The notes under the pieces are model-generated. The model was not told the DNA's origin, ran no database searches, and saw only the letters and a list, made by a program, of their open reading frames with translations. Shown piece after piece: positions 1 to 7,700 of a stretch of DNA of 28,616 nucleotides. The stretch covers positions 1-28,616 of the IMG/VR virus record IMGVR_UViG_3300012928_000031; one strand, 5' to 3'. The translations under genes were made by a program, and so were the position numbers. The first letter of the stretch is position 1, and each line of letters opens with the position of its first letter. Source of the stretch: a virus.

Positions 1-708
1 GCACTAAATGTAATCTATATACCATCTATATTTTATGGTAGTAGAATTAATCCCGGCTCTGTTAGTCTCAAATGGTATGTAAGCGGTTCGGTAGTTGCTG
101 AGGTGCAGGACACCAAGGAAAATGGTGAACTTATAGAAGTGAGTGGTTCAAACACTGGTCTGGTTGCCGGTGTAGTCATGTATAACGAAGGTATAATAAC
201 ACTTACAGGTTCTTGGGATATTATCGAAGATGCTTTACCTCTTGTAACTGGTGCACCCGCGGGAGGTCTTGTAAATCCTAAGTGGATTTATTTTGGTGCT
301 GGTGGTAATGACAAGATAGATAAAACTGCCATAACGCAACATTTCGCTTCTGCATCATTCGGTATAAATTTTCAAGGTCAAACAGACACACAAGTTTGCA
401 CCATGTTTGCAAAAGCATCTAAAGGTCAAGCCAACTACTCCAATAATCCAACATTTATTAAAAAAGGTCAAACATACTTACTTACAACTGGTTCAACCAT
501 ATACGAAGAGAACCCCAATAGAACAGTTAAAAATATCAACTCTTCAAGCTTTGGTGCATACTCTGAGCCGTTTGAGCGACAAGTTTATATTTCTAGAATT
601 GGAATCTACGACGAAGATAAAAACTTAATTGGAGTTGCAACTCTATCTAATCCAGTTCTTAAGAAAGAAGATGAAGACTTATCATTTAAATTAAAGTTAG
701 ATATATAG
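1..708 (+). CDS. Beta-rich probable structural protein, 5'-truncated by window edge
   Basis: The reading frame is open from base 1 to the TAG at 706-708, giving 235 visible residues. The GTG at 103 is only an internal valine codon, so the true start lies upstream of the window. The visible N-terminal part (PSIFYGSRINPGSVSLKWYV) and the Gly/Ser/Thr/Val-rich body without charged catalytic motifs suggest a beta-sandwich virion or appendage protein. From memory, similar proteins with an IPSIFYGSRI-type segment occur in uncultured marine phages as unnamed structural proteins. The next gene starts 12 bases downstream in the same direction. Function is not established; the structural assignment is inference from composition. 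Confidence 0.6.
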   Translation, partial: ALNVIYIPSIFYGSRINPGSVSLKWYVSGSVVAEVQDTKENGELIEVSGSNTGLVAGVVMYNEGIITLTGSWDIIEDALPLVTGAPAGGLVNPKWIYFGAGGNDKIDKTAITQHFASASFGINFQGQTDTQVCTMFAKASKGQANYSNNPTFIKKGQTYLLTTGSTIYEENPNRTVKNINSSSFGAYSEPFERQVYISRIGIYDEDKNLIGVATLSNPVLKKEDEDLSFKLKLDI

Positions 709-720
709 TAGAATACTTTT

Positions 721-1281
721 ATGATTTTAGGTGTAGATGTATCAACTAGTATTACTGGTTTTGCTGTCGTGGCAGAGGGGCAGCTTGTGTATTATGACTC
801 TGTTGATTTAAGAAAGTATAAAAATGTATTTGATAAAACAATTGCGATGAAAGAAAAAATACTTGATCTTTATGAAATGTATCAACTTAATAATGATGAT
901 TCATCATCTGCTGGATATGGAGAGTCGATGTATCCTATTGAGCACATTTACATTGAGCAACCATTTACATTTTTTAATTCCGGTGGATCATCAGGGAAAA
1001 CAATGGCTGCATTACAAAAATTTAATGGTATAGTTTCATGGCTTTTGTTTGAAACATTTGAAATTAGGCCGGAATTTATTGGCGCAACATCAGCTAGAAA
1101 GCACGCGGGCATTAAAGTTCCAAGAGGCAAGAAAGCTAAACAAGTTGTATTAGAACATCTTCTGGAAACAGAACCAGCATTTCATATAGAATATACAAGA
1201 CATGGTAATCCAAAACCTGAAAGCTTTGATCGTGCTGATGCTATTGTAATTGCAAAGGCTGGTTGGGATATAGAATATTAG
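721..1281 (+). CDS. RuvC-like Holliday-junction resolvase / RNase H-fold nuclease
   Basis: This 186-residue protein has the layout of RuvC-type crossover-junction endonucleases, which cut four-way DNA junctions during phage recombination and before packaging. The first strand carries the expected acidic residue in GVDVSTSITGFAVV (D6). A second acidic residue lies in YIEQPF (E79), and the C-terminal helix has an aspartate pair in SFDRADAIVIAKAG (about D170 and D173). This matches the D-E-D-D metal-binding pattern. Length is close to bacterial RuvC (about 170 aa). It starts at ATG 721 with only a weak ribosome-binding site and sits in a repair/recombination neighbourhood with uvsE, primase and the SbcDC fusion. 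T4 itself uses an unrelated enzyme (endonuclease VII), so this would be a functional replacement. Fold is well supported; junction specificity is inferred. Confidence 0.8.
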   Translation: MILGVDVSTSITGFAVVAEGQLVYYDSVDLRKYKNVFDKTIAMKEKILDLYEMYQLNNDDSSSAGYGESMYPIEHIYIEQPFTFFNSGGSSGKTMAALQKFNGIVSWLLFETFEIRPEFIGATSARKHAGIKVPRGKKAKQVVLEHLLETEPAFHIEYTRHGNPKPESFDRADAIVIAKAGWDIEY

Positions 1282-1294
1282 TGCTAGTTACTAT

Positions 1295-1537
1295 GTGTCT
1301 GATGAAGAATATTTTAAAGTCGGTGATATTGTAACTGAAAAAGAATTAATTGTGCCATCTGATCGATCACGATGGAATGGTATTGTTATTTCTGTCGAAA
1401 GAAACTCTTGGGTGTTTACAACAATTAAGTCACCAGAAACTCAAGACCGAGTAACTGTGCTTTGGCTTGACAATGCAGTTGTAGAAGAATTGCCGGCATC
1501 TGTATTAATATTATGGTACCGTGCAGAACAAACATAG
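1295..1537 (+). CDS. Small SH3/KOW-like hypothetical protein
   Basis: This 80-residue protein starts at GTG 1295 (GTG TCT GAT GAA). The ATG two bases upstream is in another frame. It opens with FKVGDIVTEKE, followed by alternating hydrophobic strands (NGIVISVERNSWVFTTI, DRVTVLWLDNAVVEEL), the pattern of a small SH3-like or KOW-type beta barrel. The gene after uvsE (2506-2733) has the same VGD opening and GIVVKVE strand and may be a distant paralogue. No catalytic residues are visible. Such barrels can bind nucleic acid or protein, but nothing here decides which. It lies 13 bases after the RuvC-like gene, and a promoter for uvsE starts directly after its stop. Confidence 0.6.
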   Translation: MSDEEYFKVGDIVTEKELIVPSDRSRWNGIVISVERNSWVFTTIKSPETQDRVTVLWLDNAVVEELPASVLILWYRAEQT

Positions 1538-1546
1538 AATTTTGTG

Positions 1547-1575
1547 TTGACAATAAATAACTAATTGGATATAGT
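1547..1575 (+). promoter_or_regulatory. Near-consensus sigma70-type promoter for uvsE
   Basis: TTGACA at 1547-1552 and TATAGT at 1570-1575 are separated by exactly 17 bases in the gap before uvsE. The -35 box is perfect and the -10 box has one mismatch. The predicted start, about 7 bases after the -10 box, falls close to the GGAGG ribosome-binding site (1582-1586), so the leader would be very short. An AATAAATA string (1552-1559) inside the spacer also resembles the T4 late element TATAAATA (7 of 8). This suggests early expression by host RNA polymerase; not proven. Confidence 0.6.
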
Positions 1576-1591
1576 ATATGTGGAGGTTGTT

Positions 1592-2524
1592 ATGAATTAC
1601 TTGGGCTATGCCTGCATCAATATGGGTTTCTCTTCGTTGCCAAAGTCGCAACGTATTACCACTAACCGCAGTATGATTAGACGCACGTTTGATGAACGTG
1701 GAATCGAATACGCCGCAGAGCTTGCACTGCAAAATCTGCGTGACTTGCATACGATTCTTGAATGGAATCTTGAGCACGATATCTATTTTTATCGTCTTTC
1801 ATCGGATATTATTCCTTGGGCGTCTGAATATGACCTTACAGAACTGCCTAATTTTGGCGCTATACACGCTGCAGCACTCAAGGCAGGTAACTTTGCACGT
1901 AAGCATGGAATGCGCCTTACAGCGCACCCGGGACCGTTTAACAAGCTAGCATCACCAAAGGAGCGAGTGTTTGAATTGACTAAGACTGATTTGTCTGTTC
2001 ATGGTGATCTATTCGATCTAATTGGTTTACCACGTACACCATATGCCAAGCTAAACATTCACGTTGGTGCAGCCTACGGTGATAAGCCTTTTGCCCTCGA
2101 TAACTTTTGTCGCAATTTTGAGCGGCTACCCGACAACGTGCGCTCACGCTTGACAGTCGAGAATGACGATAAGACCTCATTGTACTCAACACTTGAATTG
2201 TATGAAGGTGTCTACAAGCGCATTGGTATTCCAATTGTATTTGATTATCATCATCATATGTTGCACCCCGGAGGTCAAACAGAACAAGAGGCACTTGAGT
2301 TGGCATTGTCTACGTGGGGTGATATCAAGCCTGTTGTGCATTATGCCGAGTCTCGCTCACTCGAACACAATAATCCCAAGATTAAGCCACAAGCACATTC
2401 AGATCTTGTGTATAACACACTGGACAATTATGGTCATGAGTTTGATATTATGATTGAAGCTAAGCATAAGGAACTAGCACTTTTACAATACAGAGAGAAT
2501 CAGAAGTGTCTAGCCGCAAAGTAA
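1592..2524 (+). CDS. uvsE: UV damage endonuclease UvsE (UvdE/UVDE family)
   Basis: The product is a TIM-barrel endonuclease that nicks DNA 5' of UV photoproducts and abasic sites to start alternative excision repair. ATG 1592 is preferred because GGAGG lies 5 bases upstream and the product then begins MNYLGYACINMGF, the usual family opening; the upstream TTG at 1565 lacks support. Length is 310 aa, normal for the family. Candidate metal-binding residues fall in the expected order: H112 (TAHPGPF), H157 (NIHVGAAYGDK), E190 (TVEND), D218 and the following histidines (VFDYHHH), H250 (VVHYAES), E289 and K291 (MIEAKHK). Arginine is encoded mostly by CGN, whereas neighbours mostly use AGA, suggesting recent acquisition or selection for high expression. 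It has its own promoter, and its 3' end overlaps the next gene. Confidence 0.92.
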   Translation: MNYLGYACINMGFSSLPKSQRITTNRSMIRRTFDERGIEYAAELALQNLRDLHTILEWNLEHDIYFYRLSSDIIPWASEYDLTELPNFGAIHAAALKAGNFARKHGMRLTAHPGPFNKLASPKERVFELTKTDLSVHGDLFDLIGLPRTPYAKLNIHVGAAYGDKPFALDNFCRNFERLPDNVRSRLTVENDDKTSLYSTLELYEGVYKRIGIPIVFDYHHHMLHPGGQTEQEALELALSTWGDIKPVVHYAESRSLEHNNPKIKPQAHSDLVYNTLDNYGHEFDIMIEAKHKELALLQYRENQKCLAAK

Positions 2525-2733
2525 AAGTTGGAGATCTAATAAAGAGAACAATTTATAGTCCTGTTCCTCCACCAAAGCAAATTAATTTTAAGTTTACTGA
2601 AATGGAGGATTGTGGTATAGTTGTTAAAGTAGAGCCAAATAGTGATACAGTGCATGCATATTTTTTTAAGCATAGTTCACTAGGTCCAATACCAATAAGA
2701 CATGGGTTCTTTACTGTTATAGGTGATGAATGA
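2506..2733 (+). CDS. Small hypothetical protein, SH3/KOW-like
   Basis: This 75-residue protein starts at GTG 2506, overlapping the uvsE 3' end by 19 bases in another frame. A purine-rich GAGAGA sequence upstream could act as a weak ribosome-binding site. The sequence begins with a basic segment and KVGDLIKRT, followed by a strand GIVVKVEPNSDTVHAYFF and a final GFFTVIGDE. This resembles the small beta-barrel protein encoded at 1295-1537. It ends with a TGA that overlaps the primase ATG, so the two are probably translationally coupled. No function can be assigned; a nucleic-acid-binding barrel next to primase is speculation. Confidence 0.6.
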   Translation: MSSRKVKVGDLIKRTIYSPVPPPKQINFKFTEMEDCGIVVKVEPNSDTVHAYFFKHSSLGPIPIRHGFFTVIGDE

Positions 2734-3434
2734 AAAATGCACAAGCTAAAAAAATATTGCAAGGTGTCTTGGGAAATTGTCATGACAAAGGTTCTGAGAT
2801 GCTATTCACATGTCCGGTCTGCCATCATCACAAACGTAAGTTTTCTGTTAATGTTGGTAAAAATGTTTACAAGTGTTGGATCTGTGATTATCGGGGCCGT
2901 AATATTAGGCGTGTTGTGCGTCGGTTTGGCAACTATAACCAACTTGCTGCGTGGGACCAAATATTCGGGCGTCAAGATTTGGAAAGATTTAATGACCTCT
3001 TTGCTGAACAAGAGCCTACAGAAAACAAGCAAAAATTGGAATTACCGCAAGAATTCTTAAGTCTTGCAACAGCAAAACTGCCAGCCACAGGATTATATGC
3101 TTATAAGTATTTAGCTAGCCGCGGCGTAACGATGGCTGATATTCTTAAATGGAAAATTGGTTATTGCTTTAGCGGTGAATATCGTAATAGGGTTATCATA
3201 CCATCGTTTGATGAAGATGGCGATGTAAGCTACTTTATTGCTCGTTCTTATAGTGGTGATTCTTACAAGTATAAAAATCCAAGAGCCTCAAAAGATATTA
3301 CATTTAATGAACTATATATCGACTGGAATAAAGACCTAGTATTGGTCGAAGGAGTTTTTGATGCACTGGTCGCCGGAAATGCTGTTCCTATATTGGGTTC
3401 AACCCTACGGTCGGGGACCGACTTAATACGATAG
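2730..3434 (+). CDS. DNA primase, zinc-binding and TOPRIM domains, ends at in-frame amber codon
   Basis: The protein primes lagging-strand replication in T4-type phages by making short RNAs. An N-terminal zinc finger is visible as CPVC (near residue 29) and CWIC (near residue 50), with HHH after the first pair. A linker and a TOPRIM region follow, including RNRVIIPSFDEDG and LVLVEGVFDALVAGNAVPIL, whose glutamate is the expected TOPRIM acid. Translation stops at TAG 3432-3434, after 234 codons and in the middle of the TOPRIM domain. The same frame then continues with the missing TOPRIM motif (see 3435-3668). ATG 2730 overlaps the previous TGA. A truncated protein would lack the DxD-type motif and would probably be inactive unless the amber codon is read through or is a sequence error. 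Confidence 0.85.
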   Translation: MKNAQAKKILQGVLGNCHDKGSEMLFTCPVCHHHKRKFSVNVGKNVYKCWICDYRGRNIRRVVRRFGNYNQLAAWDQIFGRQDLERFNDLFAEQEPTENKQKLELPQEFLSLATAKLPATGLYAYKYLASRGVTMADILKWKIGYCFSGEYRNRVIIPSFDEDGDVSYFIARSYSGDSYKYKNPRASKDITFNELYIDWNKDLVLVEGVFDALVAGNAVPILGSTLRSGTDLIR

Positions 3435-3668
3435 TTTGTACGGAACGACACCCCAATCTACATCGCCCTTGACCCAGATGCAGCAGACAAAGAAAGAAGG
3501 ATTATTAAAATGCTTCTACAATATGATATTGAGCTACACAAAATAGATGTATCTGGATACGAAGATGTTGGTTCAATGCCCAAATCTGTATTTGAGCAAA
3601 GAAAAAAGAATGCATCTTTTATTGATGCTGATAACTATTTATTGCTAGATTTATTATCGGCAGTATAA
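3435..3668 (+). other. In-frame continuation of primase after the amber codon (C-terminal TOPRIM part)
   Basis: Immediately after TAG 3432-3434 the same frame stays open for 77 codons to TAA 3666-3668. It reads FVRNDTPIYIALDPDAADKE, then VSGYEDVGSM and DADNYLLLDLL. ALDPDA is the second acidic TOPRIM motif expected right after the LVEG...VPILGSTL segment, so this is the rest of the primase and not a separate gene. The whole open frame from 2730 would give about 312 residues, a normal size for this primase type. The first in-frame ATG is at 3510, too late to restore the TOPRIM motif by re-initiation. The next gene's ATG lies one base after this stop, as expected for an intact operon. Confidence 0.8.
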
Positions 3669-3669
3669 A

Positions 3670-4608
3670 ATGATTATCAAAGAAGATAGATTAAAACAAA
3701 TTATTCGTCAAGAAATTGAACTTCACATTATTGAGCAAATTATTGACGAAGAGTTTGAAGCATTTTTATTAGAATCTGATGCTTATGATCGATATAAGGC
3801 ACAAGATCGTAAAGATTTAAAATCCAAAGTTGCCAGAAGTCTTGCTGGGTTGACCGCTGCAACGGGTGCGGGTTTTACCATGCAGCAGAAAGTAGATGAT
3901 CTCGGACAAGCAAAAAAAGCGTCAGCCCAAACCGCAGCGCAAAAAAATTACGAAGCCAGTTCAACAATTGAGAATGCGGCTAAAGAATTACAGAAACGAG
4001 CTGCTAATTTAAAGTCTTGGATGTGGACCTCAACCGACACACAAACTTTACCATTTCCAACAAACCCGGAAAATTATAGTGAAGCCGTGTTACCCCCAGA
4101 GTGGTCTGTTATGGCTCAAGTTGCTATTGATATGAAAGCACAAAAGCCTAAATACCCAGTAGATAAAAATTATTTACAAGTAGCAAACAATCCTGATTCA
4201 CTATCGAGTGCGTACAAAAACATAAAAGGCAACCCACCAAAAGGCCCTCATAAAAATTTCTTTAAAACATTTTCACCTGATACATACCCATTTTCTGATG
4301 CTAGCGAGTTAGGAATTAATAGGGCAATGTTTCCCGCGGGAACTGGCTTACCATCAGCTATGCTTGACTTGGATGGTGATGGTGGTCCAGATTTACAAAA
4401 TATAGTTTACATTCCCTTTGATGAATTACCGGATGATTATGTAATGCCATTAAGCGGATTGACCAAAAGCGATTATTATAAAAAATATTATTATGGCGAT
4501 GGTATGAGTTTAGAAATGTTTAAAAATTTAAAAGGTGCCAAACCGTCTGTGAAAGAAAGTAAGATAACTTGGCAGAATTACAAAAACCGAAAGAAAAAGC
4601 TTGCGTAG
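3670..4608 (+). CDS. Hypothetical 312-aa protein with leader-like N-terminus and DxDGDGGPD motif
   Basis: The protein is not recognised. Its N-terminus (IIKEDRLKQIIRQEIE) is a divergent form of the amphipathic leader found on several small proteins of this window. An Ala/Lys/Gln-rich helical stretch follows (about residues 55-120), then a Pro/Tyr/Asn-rich region. Near residue 235 it has LDLDGDGGPDLQN, which fits a DxDxDG calcium-binding loop of the kind seen in EF-hand/dockerin and some extracellular proteins. The C-terminus is Lys/Tyr-rich. The start lies one base after the primase frame, and no strong ribosome-binding site is visible. A virion or prohead-internal role is possible because of the leader, but this is inference. 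Confidence 0.6.
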   Translation: MIIKEDRLKQIIRQEIELHIIEQIIDEEFEAFLLESDAYDRYKAQDRKDLKSKVARSLAGLTAATGAGFTMQQKVDDLGQAKKASAQTAAQKNYEASSTIENAAKELQKRAANLKSWMWTSTDTQTLPFPTNPENYSEAVLPPEWSVMAQVAIDMKAQKPKYPVDKNYLQVANNPDSLSSAYKNIKGNPPKGPHKNFFKTFSPDTYPFSDASELGINRAMFPAGTGLPSAMLDLDGDGGPDLQNIVYIPFDELPDDYVMPLSGLTKSDYYKKYYYGDGMSLEMFKNLKGAKPSVKESKITWQNYKNRKKKLA

Positions 4609-4629
4609 TTTAAATTAGCATGCTATACT
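4601..4629 (+). promoter_or_regulatory. Sigma70-like promoter upstream of the small peptide and SbcDC-fusion genes
   Basis: TTGCGT at 4601-4606 and TATACT at 4624-4629 are spaced by 17 bases. The -35 element overlaps the last codons of the upstream gene. The -10 element lies 17 bases before the ATG of a 39-aa ORF, with GTGAGGG in between as ribosome-binding site. The -10 box has one mismatch and the -35 box two. It would drive the small peptide and the fused recombination nuclease. Confidence 0.5.
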
Positions 4630-4646
4630 AATTTAGTGAGGGTAAA

Positions 4647-4766
4647 ATGAATTTTATTTTTGATACACTGTGGAAGGCTTTTTTTATCCAATTTGGGATG
4701 ATTTTGGGGCAACTTTTTGACATCTTTCTTCATGCTTTCTTTGGTGTTCCTTACCTGACTATTTAG
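4647..4766 (+). CDS. 39-aa hydrophobic membrane peptide
   Basis: ATG 4647 to TAG 4764-4766 encodes 39 residues beginning MNFIFDTLWKAFFIQFGMIL and ending FFGVPYLTI. The sequence is almost entirely hydrophobic/aromatic and could span the inner membrane once. A good ribosome-binding site (GTGAGGG) lies just upstream, and a sigma70-like promoter lies upstream of that. The stop codon overlaps the AGGAG site of the following SbcDC-fusion gene, consistent with operon packing. Without these signals so short an ORF would not be called. Function is unknown; early-expressed phage membrane peptides sometimes modify the host envelope, but nothing here shows that. Confidence 0.5.
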   Translation: MNFIFDTLWKAFFIQFGMILGQLFDIFLHAFFGVPYLTI

Positions 4767-4774
4767 GAGAATTT

Positions 4775-7700
4775 GTGAGCATTAAAATAGCACACGTCTC
4801 TGATATTCATGTGCGAAAACTTAAATATCACAAAGAATATCGAGCCGTGTTTGAGCAGCTTTATGAAAAGCTGAGAGAAGAAAAGCCTGATATCATTGTT
4901 AATACGGGTGATACATTTCATACAAAGCTTGATTTGAGCCCTGAAGCAATCAGGATGATGAGCGAGCTATTTGTTGGTCTTGCTGATATTGCACCTTACC
5001 ACATGATTCTTGGCAATCATGACATGAACTTAAAGAATAGTGGTCGGCTTGATGCCATATCACCAATTGTTGATTATTTGGAACATCCAAATATTCACTT
5101 TCATAAATATGCATCTGTGGTGGAAGTAGCTCCCGGTATCGACTTGCATGTCTTGTCTATTGTTGATCCCGAGAACTGGCAGAAACAATTACCCGATGAC
5201 CGTGTTAATATTGCACTCTATCACGGTTCAGTAGTAGGGTCAGTGACTGATAGTGGCTGGATGATGACACACGGTGACATATCACTCGAAGAGCTTGAAA
5301 AGTATGATTATGCAATGCTGGGTGATATTCACAAGACAGACCAAAAAGTTGATAATGATGGTCGAGCACGGTACCCGGGCTCACTTGTACAACAGAATCA
5401 TGGTGAGTCAAATGATAAGGGTTATCTTATTTGGGATATTCAAGATAAGAATACATGGGCAACAAGGCATGTCTCACTTACTAACCCGAAGCCGTTTATT
5501 ACTATCGAACTTACTCGCAAAGGACGAATGCCAAAGAATATTTCTATTCCGCTTGGTGCTCGTCTTCGTCTCGTTAGTAATAATAATTTACCGCTTGACT
5601 CTATGAAAAGAGCAGTTGATGTAGCTAAACATAGATTCAAACCAGAAACAATATCGTTTTTGAATCGTGCATCAGGTGAGCGAGGTTCTGTTGAAGCATT
5701 AACTGATGGTTTGCAAACTGAAAATCTAAGAGATATAAAAGTACAAGAAGAATTGATAGATGAATATTTAGTTGACTATGAAGTGCAAGAAAAGACACTT
5801 GAGAAAGTTTACGAACTAAATAAGAAGTATAACAAAATTGTTGAGGACAATGAGGATGTATCGCGGAATATTAACTGGAAACTTGTTGACTTTGAGTTTG
5901 ACAATCTGTTTAATTACGGGGATGGTAATAATGTTAGCTTTGAAGAGCTAAGTGGTATTATTGGTATCTTTGGTAAAAACTTTTCTGGTAAAAGCAGTAT
6001 CATTGATGGTATCTTGTGGACACTGTTTAATACGACATCTAAGAATGAGCGAAAAAACTTAAATGTAATTAACCAGAACAAAGAAGATTGTCGCGGAAAG
6101 GTAACAATACAGATTAATGATTTGGTCTATACAGTCGAACGAAAAGCTAAGAAGTACATCAAAAGACTGAAAGGCGAAGAGACACTAGAGGCTAAGACGG
6201 AATTAAACTTTGAAGTTTATGATCCAGTTATGGATGAAACCACATCTTTAAATGGGCTCACAAGAACACTCACCGATGCTAACATACGAAAACAGTTTGG
6301 TACACTTGATGACTTTGCAGTTTCATCTTTATCGTCTCAGCACGGTGCTTTGGCATTTATCGATGAAGGCTCGACCCGTCGTAAGGAAATCATCGCGAAG
6401 TTTCTCGATCTTGAATTGTTTGATCGTAAGTTTAAGTTAGCCAAGGAAGACTCAGTTGACCTCAAGGGTGCACTTAAGAGACTTGAGACTAAGAATTATG
6501 ATGATGAATTAGATTCTGTAAATGCATCGCTTGTTGAAGCGAGACAACAGATGAGCGAACACAAGTCAATTTGCACTGCTCTAAAAGAAGCAGTCGTGGA
6601 ATTAACTGATGTCAAAAATGAGATTGAGTCCAAAATTGATTCTATACCCGCCGAAATTATCGATATTTCAGCAGTCAATAAAGAAATCAGATTAAAAGAA
6701 AATCAAATAACAAAGCACATTCTTGAGAATGATGAATTTGCTGATACTTTAAAAACAAAACAAGGTGTGTATAAAAAGATTGTAAGTTTTCTCGATGAGT
6801 TTGATTTACAGAAATTTGAAACTCAACGGCAACAAATTAATCAGTACAGAGAACAACTTAAGACACAAGAAGATAATCTTGATAAACTACTAGAAGAACA
6901 CAACTATATTCTGAAAAAAGAAAGCTTGTTGCATGATCATGAGTATGACCCCAACTGTGAATATTGTTCTAATAATGAGTTTGTCAAAGAAGCACAAGCA
7001 GCCGTTAGCAGAAAAGCTGATATAGAGGCTCAACAAGCTGACACATTACAAACGATTAATATAATCACGGAAGAAATCAAGAGTCTAAATCCAACAGATG
7101 TTGAAACACAATTTGAACGGTATAATAAGATAGAGTCTAACAAGCACACAGTATCATCAGAGATTGCTGATTTGAATCTTGAGATTGAGAGAAACAAAAA
7201 TTCTGTTTTATTTTTAGAAGATAAACTAAAAGAACTGTGTGCAAAACGAGATGAATACGAGGAAAACAAAGAAGCAATTGAAAATCTGGAAGCTTTAGTA
7301 ACTCAGCTTAACAAGTGTCATTATAAGATTGAGCAAACACAAAAGAAGATTGATACCTGTGATGCTGCCACACTTGAGCTTGTAAAGTCTGTTGGTTCAT
7401 ACGAACAAAAGATTGAAACCATCAAAGAACAAAAGCAGGAGTATCAAGACCTTCAGACCGAGTTTGCTGCATACCACTTGTTTATGATTTGTATGCACCC
7501 TAATGGTATTGCTTACGACATTATTAAGAAGAAGATACCAGTGATCAACGAAGAGATTGCGAAGGTGCTAGCTAATATCGTTGACTTTGAAGTATTCTTT
7601 GAAGCTGCAGGTAATAAGTTTGATATCAATATCAAGCATCCAAAGTATGAAGAGCGACCAATAGAGATGGCATCTGGTGCGGAGAAATCACTGTCTGCAA

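Noticed and set aside
1565-1591. TTG start of uvsE
   Set aside because: ATG 1592 has GGAGG at the right distance and gives the usual family N-terminus; the TTG region overlaps the -10 promoter box.
3432-3434. Reassignment of TAG to an amino acid across this phage
   Set aside because: Several genes end at TAG at sensible positions with the next gene starting directly after (for example 708, 1281, 4608, 11880), so TAG works as a stop elsewhere.
3408-3440. Two compensating frameshifts in the primase instead of one nonsense codon
   Set aside because: A one-base gain near the G-run and a one-base loss at TTT would also give a plausible segment, but the zero frame aligns better with remembered primases and needs only one changed base.
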